This document shows positions 8,156 to 16,694 of a DNA stretch of 64,000 bases, in pieces. The stretch comes from Chthonobacter rhizosphaerae (GTDB taxonomy: Bacteria > Pseudomonadota > Alphaproteobacteria > Rhizobiales > Pleomorphomonadaceae): positions 62,001 through 126,000 of the forward strand of contig NZ_JACDIS010000003.1 of assembly GCF_013839525.1 (NCBI RefSeq), read 5' to 3'. The notes below the pieces were generated by a model, which had not been told where the DNA came from, ran no database searches, and worked only from the letters and a program-made list of their open reading frames with translations. The translations under genes and the position numbers were made by a program. Numbering within the stretch: position 1 is the stretch's first letter; every line of letters begins with the position of its first letter.

Positions 8156-9286
8156 ATGAGCCCCGTGTTCTTCTTGATCAACTCGTTGGCGGGCGGCGGG
8201 GCGGAACGGGTGCTCACCACGCTTCTGCGCCACTCGGGAGATTGGTGCAGAAGGGTCGAGGTCCACCTCGTCCTCATCGACGACGAACCGGATGCCTACC
8301 CGGTTCCGGACGGCCTCGTCGTCCATCGGCTGGCGGCGGGTCCGTCGCTCCTTTCGTCCCAACGCGCGTTCGCGCGCCTCGCCCGCAGGCACCGCCCGGC
8401 CGCCGTCCTCAGCTTCCTGACCCGGGCGAACCTGGTCAACGTCATGACATCCGAACTGCTGGGCTATCGCTGCGTCATCAGCGAACGGACGTTCACGAGC
8501 CGTCATCTGGGACAGGGATTCTCGAACCGGATCGCAAGAGGGCTGGTCCGTCTCCTCTATCCGCGCGCCGACGCGGTCATCGCGGTCGCCGACGGCGTCC
8601 GGACGGATCTTGTCGAAACTTTCAGGGTCGATCCGGCCAAGGTCACGACCATTCCGAACCCGGTGGACATGGCGGCGCTTCGGCGGCTGTCCGAGGAACC
8701 GCCCGGCGACCTGCCTCCAGGTCCTTATCTGGTCGGCATGGGACGGCTCCAACCGACCAAGAATTTCGCCTGCCTGATCCGGGCATTCGCGGCCTCCCGC
8801 TTCCGCGGACGTCTCGTGATCGTCGGAACCGGGCCCGACGACGAGGCCCTGAAAGCGCTGTCAGCGGATCTCGGGTTGCGGGACAGGGTGGTCTTCACGG
8901 GCTTCCTGAACAATCCCTTTCCGCTGCTCGCCCGGTCGGCGGGATACGTCCTCTGCTCCAACACGGAGGGGTTTCCCAACGCGCTTGTCGAGGCGATGGC
9001 GCTCGGGGTGCCCGTTCTGTCGACGGACTGTCCGTCCGGCCCGTCGGAAATCCTCAACGATCAGCCGCACTCCACCGTGACGGACCTGACGGAGGGCAAG
9101 TACGGCCTGCTCGTCCCCGTCGGCGATCCGGACCGCATGGCGCGAGGCCTGGACCTTCTCACCACTCCCGTCAGGGAGGCGGAGTTCCGGGCGAAAGTCG
9201 TTGCCGGCGCGTCCCGCTACAGCATGGAGCCGACGGTTGAGCGCTACTGGAGCGTGATCGCGGCCGGCCTGCCCCCGACGCACTGA
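8156..9286 (+). CDS. Glycosyltransferase family 4
   Basis: 376 residues. ATG at 8156 has GGAG 9 bp upstream, and MSPVFFLINSLAGGGAERV gives the classical GT4 beginning with the GGGAE acceptor loop. The C-terminal half shows LVGMGRLQPTKNFACLI, VIVGTGPDDEALK and the EGFPNALVEAMALGVPVL donor-binding motif. This variant (SLAGGGAERVL, DCPSGPSEIL) is typical of enzymes that build O-antigen or EPS repeat units on a lipid carrier at the cytoplasmic membrane face. It is the last plus-strand gene of the flippase-GT4-GT4 run and converges with the next glycosyltransferase 83 bp away. Confidence 0.9.
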   Translation: MSPVFFLINSLAGGGAERVLTTLLRHSGDWCRRVEVHLVLIDDEPDAYPVPDGLVVHRLAAGPSLLSSQRAFARLARRHRPAAVLSFLTRANLVNVMTSELLGYRCVISERTFTSRHLGQGFSNRIARGLVRLLYPRADAVIAVADGVRTDLVETFRVDPAKVTTIPNPVDMAALRRLSEEPPGDLPPGPYLVGMGRLQPTKNFACLIRAFAASRFRGRLVIVGTGPDDEALKALSADLGLRDRVVFTGFLNNPFPLLARSAGYVLCSNTEGFPNALVEAMALGVPVLSTDCPSGPSEILNDQPHSTVTDLTEGKYGLLVPVGDPDRMARGLDLLTTPVREAEFRAKVVAGASRYSMEPTVERYWSVIAAGLPPTH

Positions 9287-9369
9287 TCAGCGCGGCCTTA
9301 TCCTTAACCGATCGCGCGCGCCGGGAAGCGCTCGGTCGCGAACGCCCCCGACCATCGGGCGCCATACGG

Positions 9370-10548
9370 TCAATGCTCCTCGGCAGCGACTCCGACGCCG
9401 AGGTTCGGCCGCCGTCCGGCCCTCCTCCGCCGATTGGCCGCGGCGAGGTAGACGTCGTGGGTCGCCCGGGCGACCGCCTCGACGTCGAACGGCGCCAGAT
9501 GCGCGGTCCAGTCCACACCGCCGCCGCCATCCGGATGGGTGTCGACGAACTTCTGCAGCGCCGTCGACAGGCGTTCCGTGTCACCGACAGGCAGGTAGCA
9601 GTTGTCGGGCAGCGACAGCGCCTTGAGGTTGGGTATGTCGCTGACGATCACCGGGAGGCCCATGCCCATCGCCTCGAGAAGCGCGATCGGCAGGCCTTCG
9701 TGCGACGACGGGAGGACGAACAGGCCGGCTTGCGCCAGATGGTCCGCCACCGCCCGCTTGTCGATGGCCCCGGTCATCACCACCTCCGGCCGCTTCGACG
9801 CTGCCGCCGATACGGAACGGGCGTAGTCGCTCTGGTGGTCGGCGCCGCCGACGAGGACCAGGCGCCACCCCGGCGCGTCGATCCGGCTGAAGGCCTCGAT
9901 GAGGTCGAGCTGCCGCTTCTCCGGCACGATCCGGCCGACGCTGATGATCAGCCTACGCGACGCGGCCGCGCGCGGCGAGCTTGCGGCCGCCGATTCGCGG
10001 CCGAGACGGACGGCCGCGTTGGGAATGTAGCACAGGCCCGTGTCGTAGCGCCGCTCCAGACGCTGCCGAACAACCGGGTTGACGACGATGCACGTATGGG
10101 CGAACCGCACCGCGCATTGTTCGCCGAGGCGAAGCACGGCCCTCGCCAGCCAGCCCCATTTCTCGCGCAGATAGTCCTCCCCGTGATGGGTGACCACCAC
10201 GGTCAGCCCCAGCAGCCTGGCGAGTGGGGCCATGAGCCCCGGGCCGATCCCGTGAATGTGCAGGACATCCGGCCGCCTGACGCCGGCATAGAGGACACCG
10301 AGAAGAGTGTGGACGAGAGCCTCGAACGGAGCGGACGTGGGGCTCCAGATCGGGCGGCGACGGACGCCGATGGGAAGAGCGGCTTCCTCGGCTGGAGGTC
10401 GCTGGACGTAGGGCTGCCGCTCCACCACCTCCAGGGACAATGTGCTCCCGTTGAGGGCGGCAAGTTCACGAGCAATCGTCTCAACGTGCGCTTCCACGCC
10501 GCCCTGAGGTCCGCAGATGCCACGAAACCCGAGCAGCAAAACGCGCAC
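9370..10548 (-). CDS. Glycosyltransferase family 4
   Basis: 392 residues from GTG at 10548. GGGAGGG lies about 6 bp upstream of this GTG, making it better than a TTG 30 bp further upstream. GT-B fold: VLLLGFRGICGPQGGVEAHV (acceptor loop with GGVE), LHIHGIG, VVTHHGEDY, then LIISVGRIVPEKRQLDLI and EGLPIALLEAMGMGLPVIVS with the E-x7-E donor motif. It would transfer a sugar to the growing EPS repeat unit. It points away from the VpsF-like polymerase gene and shares the AT-rich intergenic region 10549-10875 with it. The C-terminal 25 residues are Arg-rich. Confidence 0.9.
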   Translation of the reverse strand: MRVLLLGFRGICGPQGGVEAHVETIARELAALNGSTLSLEVVERQPYVQRPPAEEAALPIGVRRRPIWSPTSAPFEALVHTLLGVLYAGVRRPDVLHIHGIGPGLMAPLARLLGLTVVVTHHGEDYLREKWGWLARAVLRLGEQCAVRFAHTCIVVNPVVRQRLERRYDTGLCYIPNAAVRLGRESAAASSPRAAASRRLIISVGRIVPEKRQLDLIEAFSRIDAPGWRLVLVGGADHQSDYARSVSAAASKRPEVVMTGAIDKRAVADHLAQAGLFVLPSSHEGLPIALLEAMGMGLPVIVSDIPNLKALSLPDNCYLPVGDTERLSTALQKFVDTHPDGGGGVDWTAHLAPFDVEAVARATHDVYLAAANRRRRAGRRPNLGVGVAAEEH

Positions 10549-10875
10549 GTCGACCCTCCCGCCCGCGCGCGATCGCAATCAGCAACACACGGCGTCATTT
10601 ACCCCTACAGCCACACTTTCCACAGTCGTTAAACCGTTGCAAATACATTCATTTCTTTGATTTAATCTCAGAGGTCTATGCTAAATACATAGCAACTTAT
10701 AGTCACTGGTCAGCGCGCTTCTTATGTTTACGCTTATTTATTTGAAAAATACCCGTCCCGCTGGAATACTGTTACGGCCGTGGTGGATGTCCGGACCGGG
10801 CGGCAGGGCGGCTCGAACGCCTCGACGCCGTTCGGCGCCGTCGGGCGGAGCGGACACCGTGAACCGGGATGACGA
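10549..10875. promoter_or_regulatory. AT-rich divergent promoter region
   Basis: 327 bp between the divergent GT4 and VpsF-like genes, with no convincing gene. About 10610-10750 is strikingly AT-rich, with many T-A steps and runs such as TTATTTATTTGAAAAATA, in otherwise about 70% GC DNA. It must hold promoters for both genes, but I cannot choose single -35/-10 pairs. The composition resembles that described for targets of MucR-type EPS regulators (inference). Confidence 0.4.
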
Positions 10876-12162
10876 ATGCAGTTGCTGTTGCTCGCCAGCG
10901 TCGTCCTCCTTTTCGGTGGCTCGGCCAATGCGCTGACGCTGTTCGGCATCGGCTACTTCTCGCCGACGTCCGGACTGCTGGAGAAAATCCACCCGACGTT
11001 CTATCTCGCCGTCGTGGCGGCCGGCGCCGCGCTTCTGAACCGCTCGCCGGCGGATATCACGCCGGGCCCGATGCCCCTCGCGGCGGGGCGACAGCTGGCC
11101 GTGGTGGCTGGAGCGCTCGGCCTTTCGCTCGTCGCTGGCTTCGAAGCGGGCGGCGGCGAACTCTCCATTCTCGTCGTCACCTTCGCGCTGCCGGCCGTGC
11201 TGGCGATCGCCCTCCGAAGTGCCGCGCCGGACACGACGGAGGCCATGGACCGCTTTCTCCAGCTCTTCTTCGCCGCCAACTCGCTTCTCGCCCTGTTCGA
11301 GGCGGCCACCGGCCAAAGGCTGCTGCCGTTCGTGGCCGGCACGCATCTGATCGATTTCGACAACCGGCCCACGGCCCTTCTCGGCCACCCCCTCAACAAC
11401 GGCCTGATGACCGGCGTCTTCATCCTGGCGATCATGATGCGGGACCGTCGGGCGCGGCCATCGGTCCTACCCGTCCTGATGCTCGTTCTCCATGCGGCGG
11501 CCATGCTGTCGTTTGGCGCCCGAGCGGCGGTCGGGGGCCTCCTCGCCTTGCTCGCTCTCCGCCTCCTGGTCGCGACCGGCACGGCGCTCGTGAAAGGCCA
11601 GGGCCGCCGGGATTTCCTGCGGTTCGGCGCGTTCGCGATCGCGCTGCTCGTGGCCTCGCCCGTTCTCCTGCACCTCGGCGTCGCCGACGTCCTGATCGAG
11701 CGCATCAGCGACGCGGGCGGCAGCAACGAGACGCGCTACGCCGCGTTCCAGATGATCGCGTCCGTCAGCCTGTCCGAGCTGATGCTCGGCACGTCCTTCT
11801 TCGTCCGGGAAGACATGATGCTCTTCTTCGATTCGCCCTACGGGATCGAGTTGTCCTGGATCGGGCTGGCGCTGACGTTCGGCGTCCCGGCGGCCTTCGC
11901 GCTGATCGTCAGCACGCACGCCCTGCTGCTGTCGGCCGGTCGTTCATCCGCGACCTCGTCCGCCTTCATCGTGCTCTACTTCGCGCTCGTCACGTTCACC
12001 AGCGTCTCGATCTCGTCGAAGAGCCTGCTGACCAGCCAGTGCCTGGTCGTGCTCGCGGTCCTGATGGAGAAGCAAGCGGCCCCCGTCGCCCGCCGTCCGG
12101 CGCAACGCGGGGACGCGCTCCCGCGCCGCTGGCCGAGGCCGAGTAGCCGTCTGCCCGTATAG
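10876..12162 (+). CDS. VpsF-like/O-antigen-ligase-like polysaccharide polymerase
   Basis: 428 residues with about 10-11 membrane segments. It starts directly in a membrane segment (MQLLLLASVVLLFGGSANAL). A large central loop holds the conserved-looking RPTALLGHPLNNGLMTG segment and the SDAGGSNETRYAAF segment, patterns I associate with VpsF and related Wzy-like polymerases. It would join repeat units at the periplasmic face. This is the second polymerase in the cluster, after the ExoQ-like gene at the left edge. The C-terminal 35 residues are basic and probably cytoplasmic. tRNA-Gln follows in the opposite direction. Confidence 0.75.
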   Translation: MQLLLLASVVLLFGGSANALTLFGIGYFSPTSGLLEKIHPTFYLAVVAAGAALLNRSPADITPGPMPLAAGRQLAVVAGALGLSLVAGFEAGGGELSILVVTFALPAVLAIALRSAAPDTTEAMDRFLQLFFAANSLLALFEAATGQRLLPFVAGTHLIDFDNRPTALLGHPLNNGLMTGVFILAIMMRDRRARPSVLPVLMLVLHAAAMLSFGARAAVGGLLALLALRLLVATGTALVKGQGRRDFLRFGAFAIALLVASPVLLHLGVADVLIERISDAGGSNETRYAAFQMIASVSLSELMLGTSFFVREDMMLFFDSPYGIELSWIGLALTFGVPAAFALIVSTHALLLSAGRSSATSSAFIVLYFALVTFTSVSISSKSLLTSQCLVVLAVLMEKQAAPVARRPAQRGDALPRRWPRPSSRLPV

Positions 12163-12223
12163 GCCGCTGGACCCTGATGATCGCGCGCCCGCCGATCGCA
12201 GTGCGGAATTTCAAGGAAGGCGT

Positions 12224-12298
12224 TGGCTGGGGCGCCAGGATTCGAACCTGGGAATGGCGGAATCAAAATCCGCTGCCTTACCACTTGGCGACGCCCCA
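12224..12298 (-). tRNA. tRNA-Gln (anticodon TTG)
   Basis: Read on the minus strand it opens TGGGGCG, whose complement CGCCCCA closes the acceptor stem, followed by discriminator G and an encoded CCA (12226-12224). The anticodon TTG is at 12266-12264 inside the loop TTTTGAT. The T-arm GGTTCGAATCC is present, and the D-arm carries AAGTGGTAA. It is 75 nt long. Confidence 0.97.
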
Positions 12299-12472
12299 CC
12301 GACGGAGCGCGCCGGCTCCGCGACGAGCGGTATAGCGGGGGAGCGGACGGCTCGCAACTGCCGGTGCGGCCGGACGCGGCGGACCCCGCGGCCGTCCGCG
12401 ACCGGAGAACATTTCGCCGCCGCGCCCCTTGCGGCCTTCGAAATGCGTCGCTATAAGCTCGCCCACGGCAGA

Positions 12473-12549
12473 CGGAGTGTAGCGCAGCCTGGTAGCGCAC
12501 CTCGTTCGGGACGAGGGGGTCGCAGGTTCAAATCCTGCCACTCCGACCA
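12473..12549 (+). tRNA. tRNA-Pro (anticodon CGG)
   Basis: The acceptor stem CGGAGTG pairs with CACTCCG (ending 12545). Discriminator A and an encoded CCA follow. The anticodon CGG (12507-12509) sits in the loop TTCGGGA; the D-arm contains AGCCTGGTAGCGC and the T-arm GGTTCAAATCC. 77 nt. The 12550-12838 gap after it shows no gene. Confidence 0.97.
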
Positions 12550-12838
12550 CCTTACGACTTGGGACGAAAGGGTTTTCCCGAAACCCTCCCAGCCTTCTCC
12601 CCAATCGGTTCGGTTTGCTGTGGACGCCTCTCGCGGGTCGTCGCCGCGCGACGCGTGGCGATGGGCGCCTTCGGGCCTTCGCCGCCGCTCCCGCCCGCTG
12701 TCGCGCCCGGCGGTCCGCCATCATCGGTCCCGTCGCGCGCGCCCGCTATGGCGTGAGCGCCTCGATTTCGCTTCAGCCCGCTCTCGATCCCTGCTTGTCT
12801 TCGTCGACCACCACGGCGACCGCATGAGGGAGGGGCGC

Positions 12839-13561
12839 ATGATCATCAATGTCCGGGGCATCAGCGGGTCGGGCAAGACGGTCGTCGTGCGGCGCCTCCT
12901 TGCTGCCTACGGTCCGGCGGCCGAGGTGCTGCGGAGCGCCGACGGGCGGCGGCTTCTCGGGGTCCACCCGCGCCGGGACCCGGGGCCGCCGCTCGCGGTG
13001 ATCGGCTGCTACGACCGTCCAAGCGGCGGCTGCGACGCCATTCGGCAGACGGACGGCGGGCTCGCCCTGGCGTTCGATCTGGCGCTGCGGGAATCGGCGC
13101 GGGGCCACGACGTGATCCTGGAGGGCAACCGCCTCGCCGTGGACGTGGAGCTCACGCGGCGGCTGGCGCTGCGCGCGCCCCTCGTCGTGCTTCTGCTCGA
13201 CACGCCGGTGGAGGTGTGCGTCCGCTCGCTGATGGCCCGCCGGCGGCTGTCGCGGTCGGCGGCGCCGGCCCTCGAGGCGCGGCTGCGGCTGGAAGCGGAC
13301 CGGCTCGCGGAGGCGAGCCGGCGGCTGGAGCCCGCCGTCGACGTTCTCGCCACATCCCGCGACGAGGCCGTCGCCCGCGCGCTCGATCTCCTCGGCGGCA
13401 ACATCCGGCCGCCGGCCCTTGCGGCCCGGACCGGAGATCCGGCGCCCCTCCCCTGCGCGCCGCCTCAGTCCTTGCGCCAGACCCCCGTGCCGATGCGCGC
13501 CGGCAGGTGGGCGTTCTCCCGCGAGTTGAACACCGGCTCGCCGGGCAGCGAGCCCTCGTAG
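12839..13561 (+). CDS. P-loop kinase-like ATPase (zeta-toxin/AAA_33-like), function unknown
   Basis: 240 residues from ATG at 12839, preceded by GGGAGGGG. A Walker A loop GISGSGKT stands at residues 7-14, just after the first strand MIINVRG. A hydrophobic strand HDVILEGNRL may serve as Walker B or substrate loop, and LVVLLLDTPVEVC is a further core strand. This resembles small nucleotide/sugar kinases and zeta-toxin-like ATPases. The last 45 residues are Pro/Arg-rich and overlap the symporter gene on the other strand by 97 bp, so the C-terminus may be poorly conserved. No antitoxin-like partner is seen. Substrate unknown. Confidence 0.65.
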   Translation: MIINVRGISGSGKTVVVRRLLAAYGPAAEVLRSADGRRLLGVHPRRDPGPPLAVIGCYDRPSGGCDAIRQTDGGLALAFDLALRESARGHDVILEGNRLAVDVELTRRLALRAPLVVLLLDTPVEVCVRSLMARRRLSRSAAPALEARLRLEADRLAEASRRLEPAVDVLATSRDEAVARALDLLGGNIRPPALAARTGDPAPLPCAPPQSLRQTPVPMRAGRWAFSRELNTGSPGSEPS

Positions 13562-14877
13562 TCCTTGAGCGCCGCGAAGGCCCACTTGCCGAGAAGCAGG
13601 ATGGCGACGAGGTTGACCGTCGCCATCAAGCCCATGGACACGTCGGCCATGGCCCAGACCGTCGGCAGGGTGCCGAGCGAGCCGCCGACCACCGCGAGAA
13701 GCGCGATCAGGCGGAAGGCCATGAAGGCCGGTCCGGGCGCCCGCAGGTAGGTGAGGTTGCCGTCGGCGTAGGCGTAGTTGCCGAGAATGGACGAGAAGGC
13801 GAACAGGAAGATGACCACGGTCATCAGGACCGTGCCCGCCACGCCGAGACTTTCGGCGACGGCCGCCTGGGTCAGCGACGCGCCGGCGACCTGGGTGGCC
13901 GTGGCCGGGTCGTAGAGGCCGGAGACCAGCACGATGAAGGCGGTCGCCGAGCAGATCACGATCGTGTCGACGAAGACGCCGAGCGCCTGGATGAAGCCCT
14001 GGGACGCCGGATGGCCGACGGTCGCGGTCGCCGCCGCGTTGGGGGCGCTGCCCATGCCGGCCTCGTTGGAGAACAGGCCCCGCTTGACCCCGTTGAGGAC
14101 CGCGGCCCCGATGCCGCCGACCGTGCCGGCCACCGCCTCGTCGAGGCCGAAGGCGGACCGCACGATGAGCGAGACCACCTCCGGCACCCGGTCCACGTGC
14201 AGCGCCACGATGACGAGCGCAAGGCCGATGTACAGGATGGCCATCACCGGCAGCAGCCATTCCGCCACCCTGGCGATCGTCCGCATGCCGCCGAACACCA
14301 CGGGCGCGGCGAGCAGGACCAGAACGGCGGCCGTCGCCCAGGTCGGCACGGCGTGGGCCGACTGCAGGGTGTCCGCGATGGTGTTCGCCTGCACGGCGTT
14401 GAAGGCGAGACCGAAGGTCACGATCAGCAGCACCGCGAAGATGCTGCCCCAGAGGCGCGAGCCGAGGCCGCGCTCGATGTAGTAGGCGGGGCCGCCCCGG
14501 TAGGTGCCGTCGCCCTGGCGCAGCTTGAACATCTGCGCGAGCGTCGCCTCCACGAACGCGGTCGCCATGCCGACCAGCGCCACCACCCACATCCAGAACA
14601 CCGCGCCCGGTCCGCCGAGCGTGATCGCCACCGCCACGCCGGCGATATTGCCGGTGCCGACCCGGGAGGCGAGACCGATGCAGAAGGCCTGGAAGGCCGA
14701 GATGCCACCCTCCGCATGGGACCGGGACCGGCGCAGCGCCGACAGCGAATGGCCGAACATCCTGAACTGGACGAACCGCGTGCGCACGGTGAACCAGACG
14801 CCGACCCCGATCAGCAGGTAGATCAGGAGGTGGTTCCAGATCAGCCCGTTGATCTGGTCGAGGGCGGCGTCGAGCAT
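13465..14877 (-). CDS. AGCS-family sodium:alanine/glycine symporter
   Basis: 470 residues from ATG at 14877 (GGGAG upstream). Eight or more membrane segments. The family signatures are clear: GLASRVGTGNIAGVAVAI early in the protein, GGPAYYIERGLG, and NGVKRGLFSNEAGMGSAPNAAA in the middle. AGCS proteins import alanine or glycine (sometimes D-isomers) with Na+ through the inner membrane. It is a single gene, converging with the P-loop kinase and divergent from the sugar dehydrogenase 180 bp away. The exact substrate cannot be read. Confidence 0.93.
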   Translation of the reverse strand: MLDAALDQINGLIWNHLLIYLLIGVGVWFTVRTRFVQFRMFGHSLSALRRSRSHAEGGISAFQAFCIGLASRVGTGNIAGVAVAITLGGPGAVFWMWVVALVGMATAFVEATLAQMFKLRQGDGTYRGGPAYYIERGLGSRLWGSIFAVLLIVTFGLAFNAVQANTIADTLQSAHAVPTWATAAVLVLLAAPVVFGGMRTIARVAEWLLPVMAILYIGLALVIVALHVDRVPEVVSLIVRSAFGLDEAVAGTVGGIGAAVLNGVKRGLFSNEAGMGSAPNAAATATVGHPASQGFIQALGVFVDTIVICSATAFIVLVSGLYDPATATQVAGASLTQAAVAESLGVAGTVLMTVVIFLFAFSSILGNYAYADGNLTYLRAPGPAFMAFRLIALLAVVGGSLGTLPTVWAMADVSMGLMATVNLVAILLLGKWAFAALKDYEGSLPGEPVFNSRENAHLPARIGTGVWRKD

Positions 14878-15058
14878 GAAGGATCTCCCGCGAGGTTTCG
14901 CGGTGAGGAACAAGGCTCCGGTCCAGCTTGTTCCCGGCGGCAAGTATTCGCGGCCCCTTCGCGGGCGGAAATCCGTCCGTGGCAGGGCCGCTCGGTCTCG
15001 CCAAGATGCCGTCGGGCCGATACAAGCGGCCGTTGGGAGCATCGGGGAGGATCAACCC

Positions 15059-16000
15059 ATGTCGAAGCACAAGCTGGCCATCGTGGGGGTCGGCAAGATC
15101 GCGATCGATCAGCACATTCCGTCGATCGAGGAGACCGGACTGTTCAGGCTCGCGGCCCTCGTCAGCCAACGGGGCGTGGAGCACGACGGCCTGCCGAGCT
15201 TCCGCACGCAGGCGGACATGCTGTCGGCCATGCCGGACGTCACCGCGGTCGCCATCTGCACGCCGCCGGACGTGCGGCACGGGCTCGTCCGCGAAGCGCT
15301 GCGGGCCGGCAGGCACGTGCTGATGGAGAAGCCTCCGACCGCCAGCCTCATGGAACTGGAGGACCTTCGCGCCGAGGCCGAGCGCGCCGGCCGCACCCTG
15401 TTCGCAACTTGGCACTCCCAGTTCAACGCCGCCGTGGACGCCGCTCGCGAGCGGCTCGCGGGCGCGCGGATCCGGTCGGTCCGCGTGGACTGGAAGGAGG
15501 ACGTTCGCAAGTGGCACCCGGGCCAGGAGTGGATCTGGCAGGCGGGCGGGTTCGGGGTGTTCGACCCCGGCATCAACGCCGTCTCGATCCTCACCCGCGT
15601 GCTGCCCTTCCCGCCCTTCGTGGCGTCGGCCGACCTCACCTTTCCGGCGAACCGCGACACCCCCATCGCGGCGTCTGTCGTGTTCCGGCGGCCGCCGGAC
15701 GTGCCCGGAGCGCGCTTCACCGCCGACCTGGACTGGCGCCAGACCGGCGGCGAGATCTGGACCATCACGATCGAGGTGGACGGCGGGCCGACGCTGACGC
15801 TGAGCCGCGGCGGCACCTGCCTGGCGGTCGACGGCACCACCGTGGTGGACGAGGCCGACCGGGAGTATCGCCGCATCTACCGCCGCTTCCACGCCCTGGT
15901 GGAGGCCGGCGAAAGCGACGTGGACGCCGCGCCGCTGCGGGTGGTGGCGGACGCCTTCCTGGTGGGCCGCCGGCTCGTGACGGACGCGTTCGACTGGTGA
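15059..16000 (+). CDS. Gfo/Idh/MocA sugar 1-dehydrogenase (D-galactose/L-arabinose 1-dehydrogenase-like)
   Basis: 313 residues; ATG at 15059 follows GGGAGG by about 9 bp. The N-terminal Rossmann domain opens HKLAIVGVGKIAIDQHIPSI. EKPP at about residues 94-97 carries the catalytic Lys of the family, and FATWHSQFNAAV and GVFDPGINAVSIL match D-galactose / L-arabinose 1-dehydrogenases of alphaproteobacteria (AraA of Azospirillum type). These oxidise aldoses to lactones with NAD(P)+ in the first step of non-phosphorylative sugar breakdown. No other genes of such a pathway are adjacent, so the sugar is uncertain. A hairpin follows the stop. Confidence 0.85.
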   Translation: MSKHKLAIVGVGKIAIDQHIPSIEETGLFRLAALVSQRGVEHDGLPSFRTQADMLSAMPDVTAVAICTPPDVRHGLVREALRAGRHVLMEKPPTASLMELEDLRAEAERAGRTLFATWHSQFNAAVDAARERLAGARIRSVRVDWKEDVRKWHPGQEWIWQAGGFGVFDPGINAVSILTRVLPFPPFVASADLTFPANRDTPIAASVVFRRPPDVPGARFTADLDWRQTGGEIWTITIEVDGGPTLTLSRGGTCLAVDGTTVVDEADREYRRIYRRFHALVEAGESDVDAAPLRVVADAFLVGRRLVTDAFDW

Positions 16001-16023
16001 CCGATCGCGTCCGGCGATCGCCG

Positions 16024-16056
16024 CCGGGCCTGTACGGACGTCGCTGTCAGGCCCGG
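16024..16056. terminator. Hairpin between convergent genes
   Basis: CCGGGCCTG (16024-16032) is perfectly complementary to CAGGCCCGG (16048-16056) over a 15 nt loop. It lies between the sugar dehydrogenase (+) and the DUF3306 gene (-) and overlaps the latter's stop codon. No T tract follows on either side, so it may be a Rho-assisted or bidirectional terminator. Confidence 0.45.
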
Positions 16057-16694
16057 ACCGGATCGTCCGGCGCGGGCGCGTCGGCCATGGCGGCGCCCGG
16101 CTCCACCGGCGTGCCGGTCGCCGCGGCCGGGTCGAGCGTCGCCACGGCGGGCTCCGAGGTCTCGCCGACCGGCCCCGGCGCGACCGGCGCCGCTTCGGGC
16201 GGCGCGCCGTCCGGCGTCACCGGACCTGTGGTGGCCGGATCGGCGGCGTCCGGCGCCTTCTCCTCCAGGTGCCGGAACAGGGCCTTCACGAACCGCGTCG
16301 GGTCGTCGGTCGGCCGGAGGGCCGCGTAGCCCGGCGCGTTGAAGTCCCAGTCATAGTCCGCGAGCGGCCGGTAGTCGGCGATGGCCGGATCGGTGGTCCA
16401 GGCTTTTCTCAGCGCCGCCGCCCGCACGGCCTTTGGGACATCGCGCCGGAGGAAGGCCTTGTAGTCGCTGCCGGCGTCCAGTTCCTCCACGGGCGGAAGA
16501 TCGTCGGTCGGCCCGCACGGCCGGGACGTGTCGTCAGGATCGCGGCCGGTCTCGACAGCCACAGCCTCCGCCGGCTCAACCGGCGGATCCTCGGCGGGCG
16601 CCTCGGTCACGGCGGGCGCCGCGGCCGCGGGTCCGGCGGTCGTCCGGCTCGCCTGCTTGCGCAGGGACCAGCGTGCGAGAAAGCCGTCGCTCAT
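16047..16694 (-). CDS. DUF3306 protein of the formate dehydrogenase locus
   Basis: 215 residues. It opens MSDGFLARWSLRKQ, the usual DUF3306 beginning, and contains the conserved block LPPVEELDAGSDYKAFLRR..PKAVRAAALRKAW and FNAPGYAALRP (residues about 65-125). The N-terminal and C-terminal thirds are Ala/Pro-rich and probably disordered. Its start overlaps the DUF3305 stop as ATGA, so the two are translationally coupled. DUF3305/DUF3306 genes commonly accompany respiratory formate dehydrogenases in alphaproteobacteria (family knowledge). The molecular role is unknown; a maturation or assembly function is inferred from context only. Confidence 0.85.
   Translation of the reverse strand: MSDGFLARWSLRKQASRTTAGPAAAAPAVTEAPAEDPPVEPAEAVAVETGRDPDDTSRPCGPTDDLPPVEELDAGSDYKAFLRRDVPKAVRAAALRKAWTTDPAIADYRPLADYDWDFNAPGYAALRPTDDPTRFVKALFRHLEEKAPDAADPATTGPVTPDGAPPEAAPVAPGPVGETSEPAVATLDPAAATGTPVEPGAAMADAPAPDDPVRA

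Noticed and set aside
12224-12549. tRNA genes as integration sites of a mobile element
   Set aside because: No integrase, direct attachment repeat or foreign composition is seen nearby, and both tRNAs are complete.
12839-13561. Zeta-type toxin of a toxin-antitoxin pair
   Set aside because: The P-loop fits but there is no small antitoxin gene on either side, so a general kinase-like call is safer.
12773-15892. Long minus-strand open frame antisense to the P-loop kinase, symporter frame and sugar dehydrogenase
   Set aside because: It has Arg/Gly/Ala-rich composition with no family motifs, and it lies across three well-supported genes. It is a by-product of high GC.
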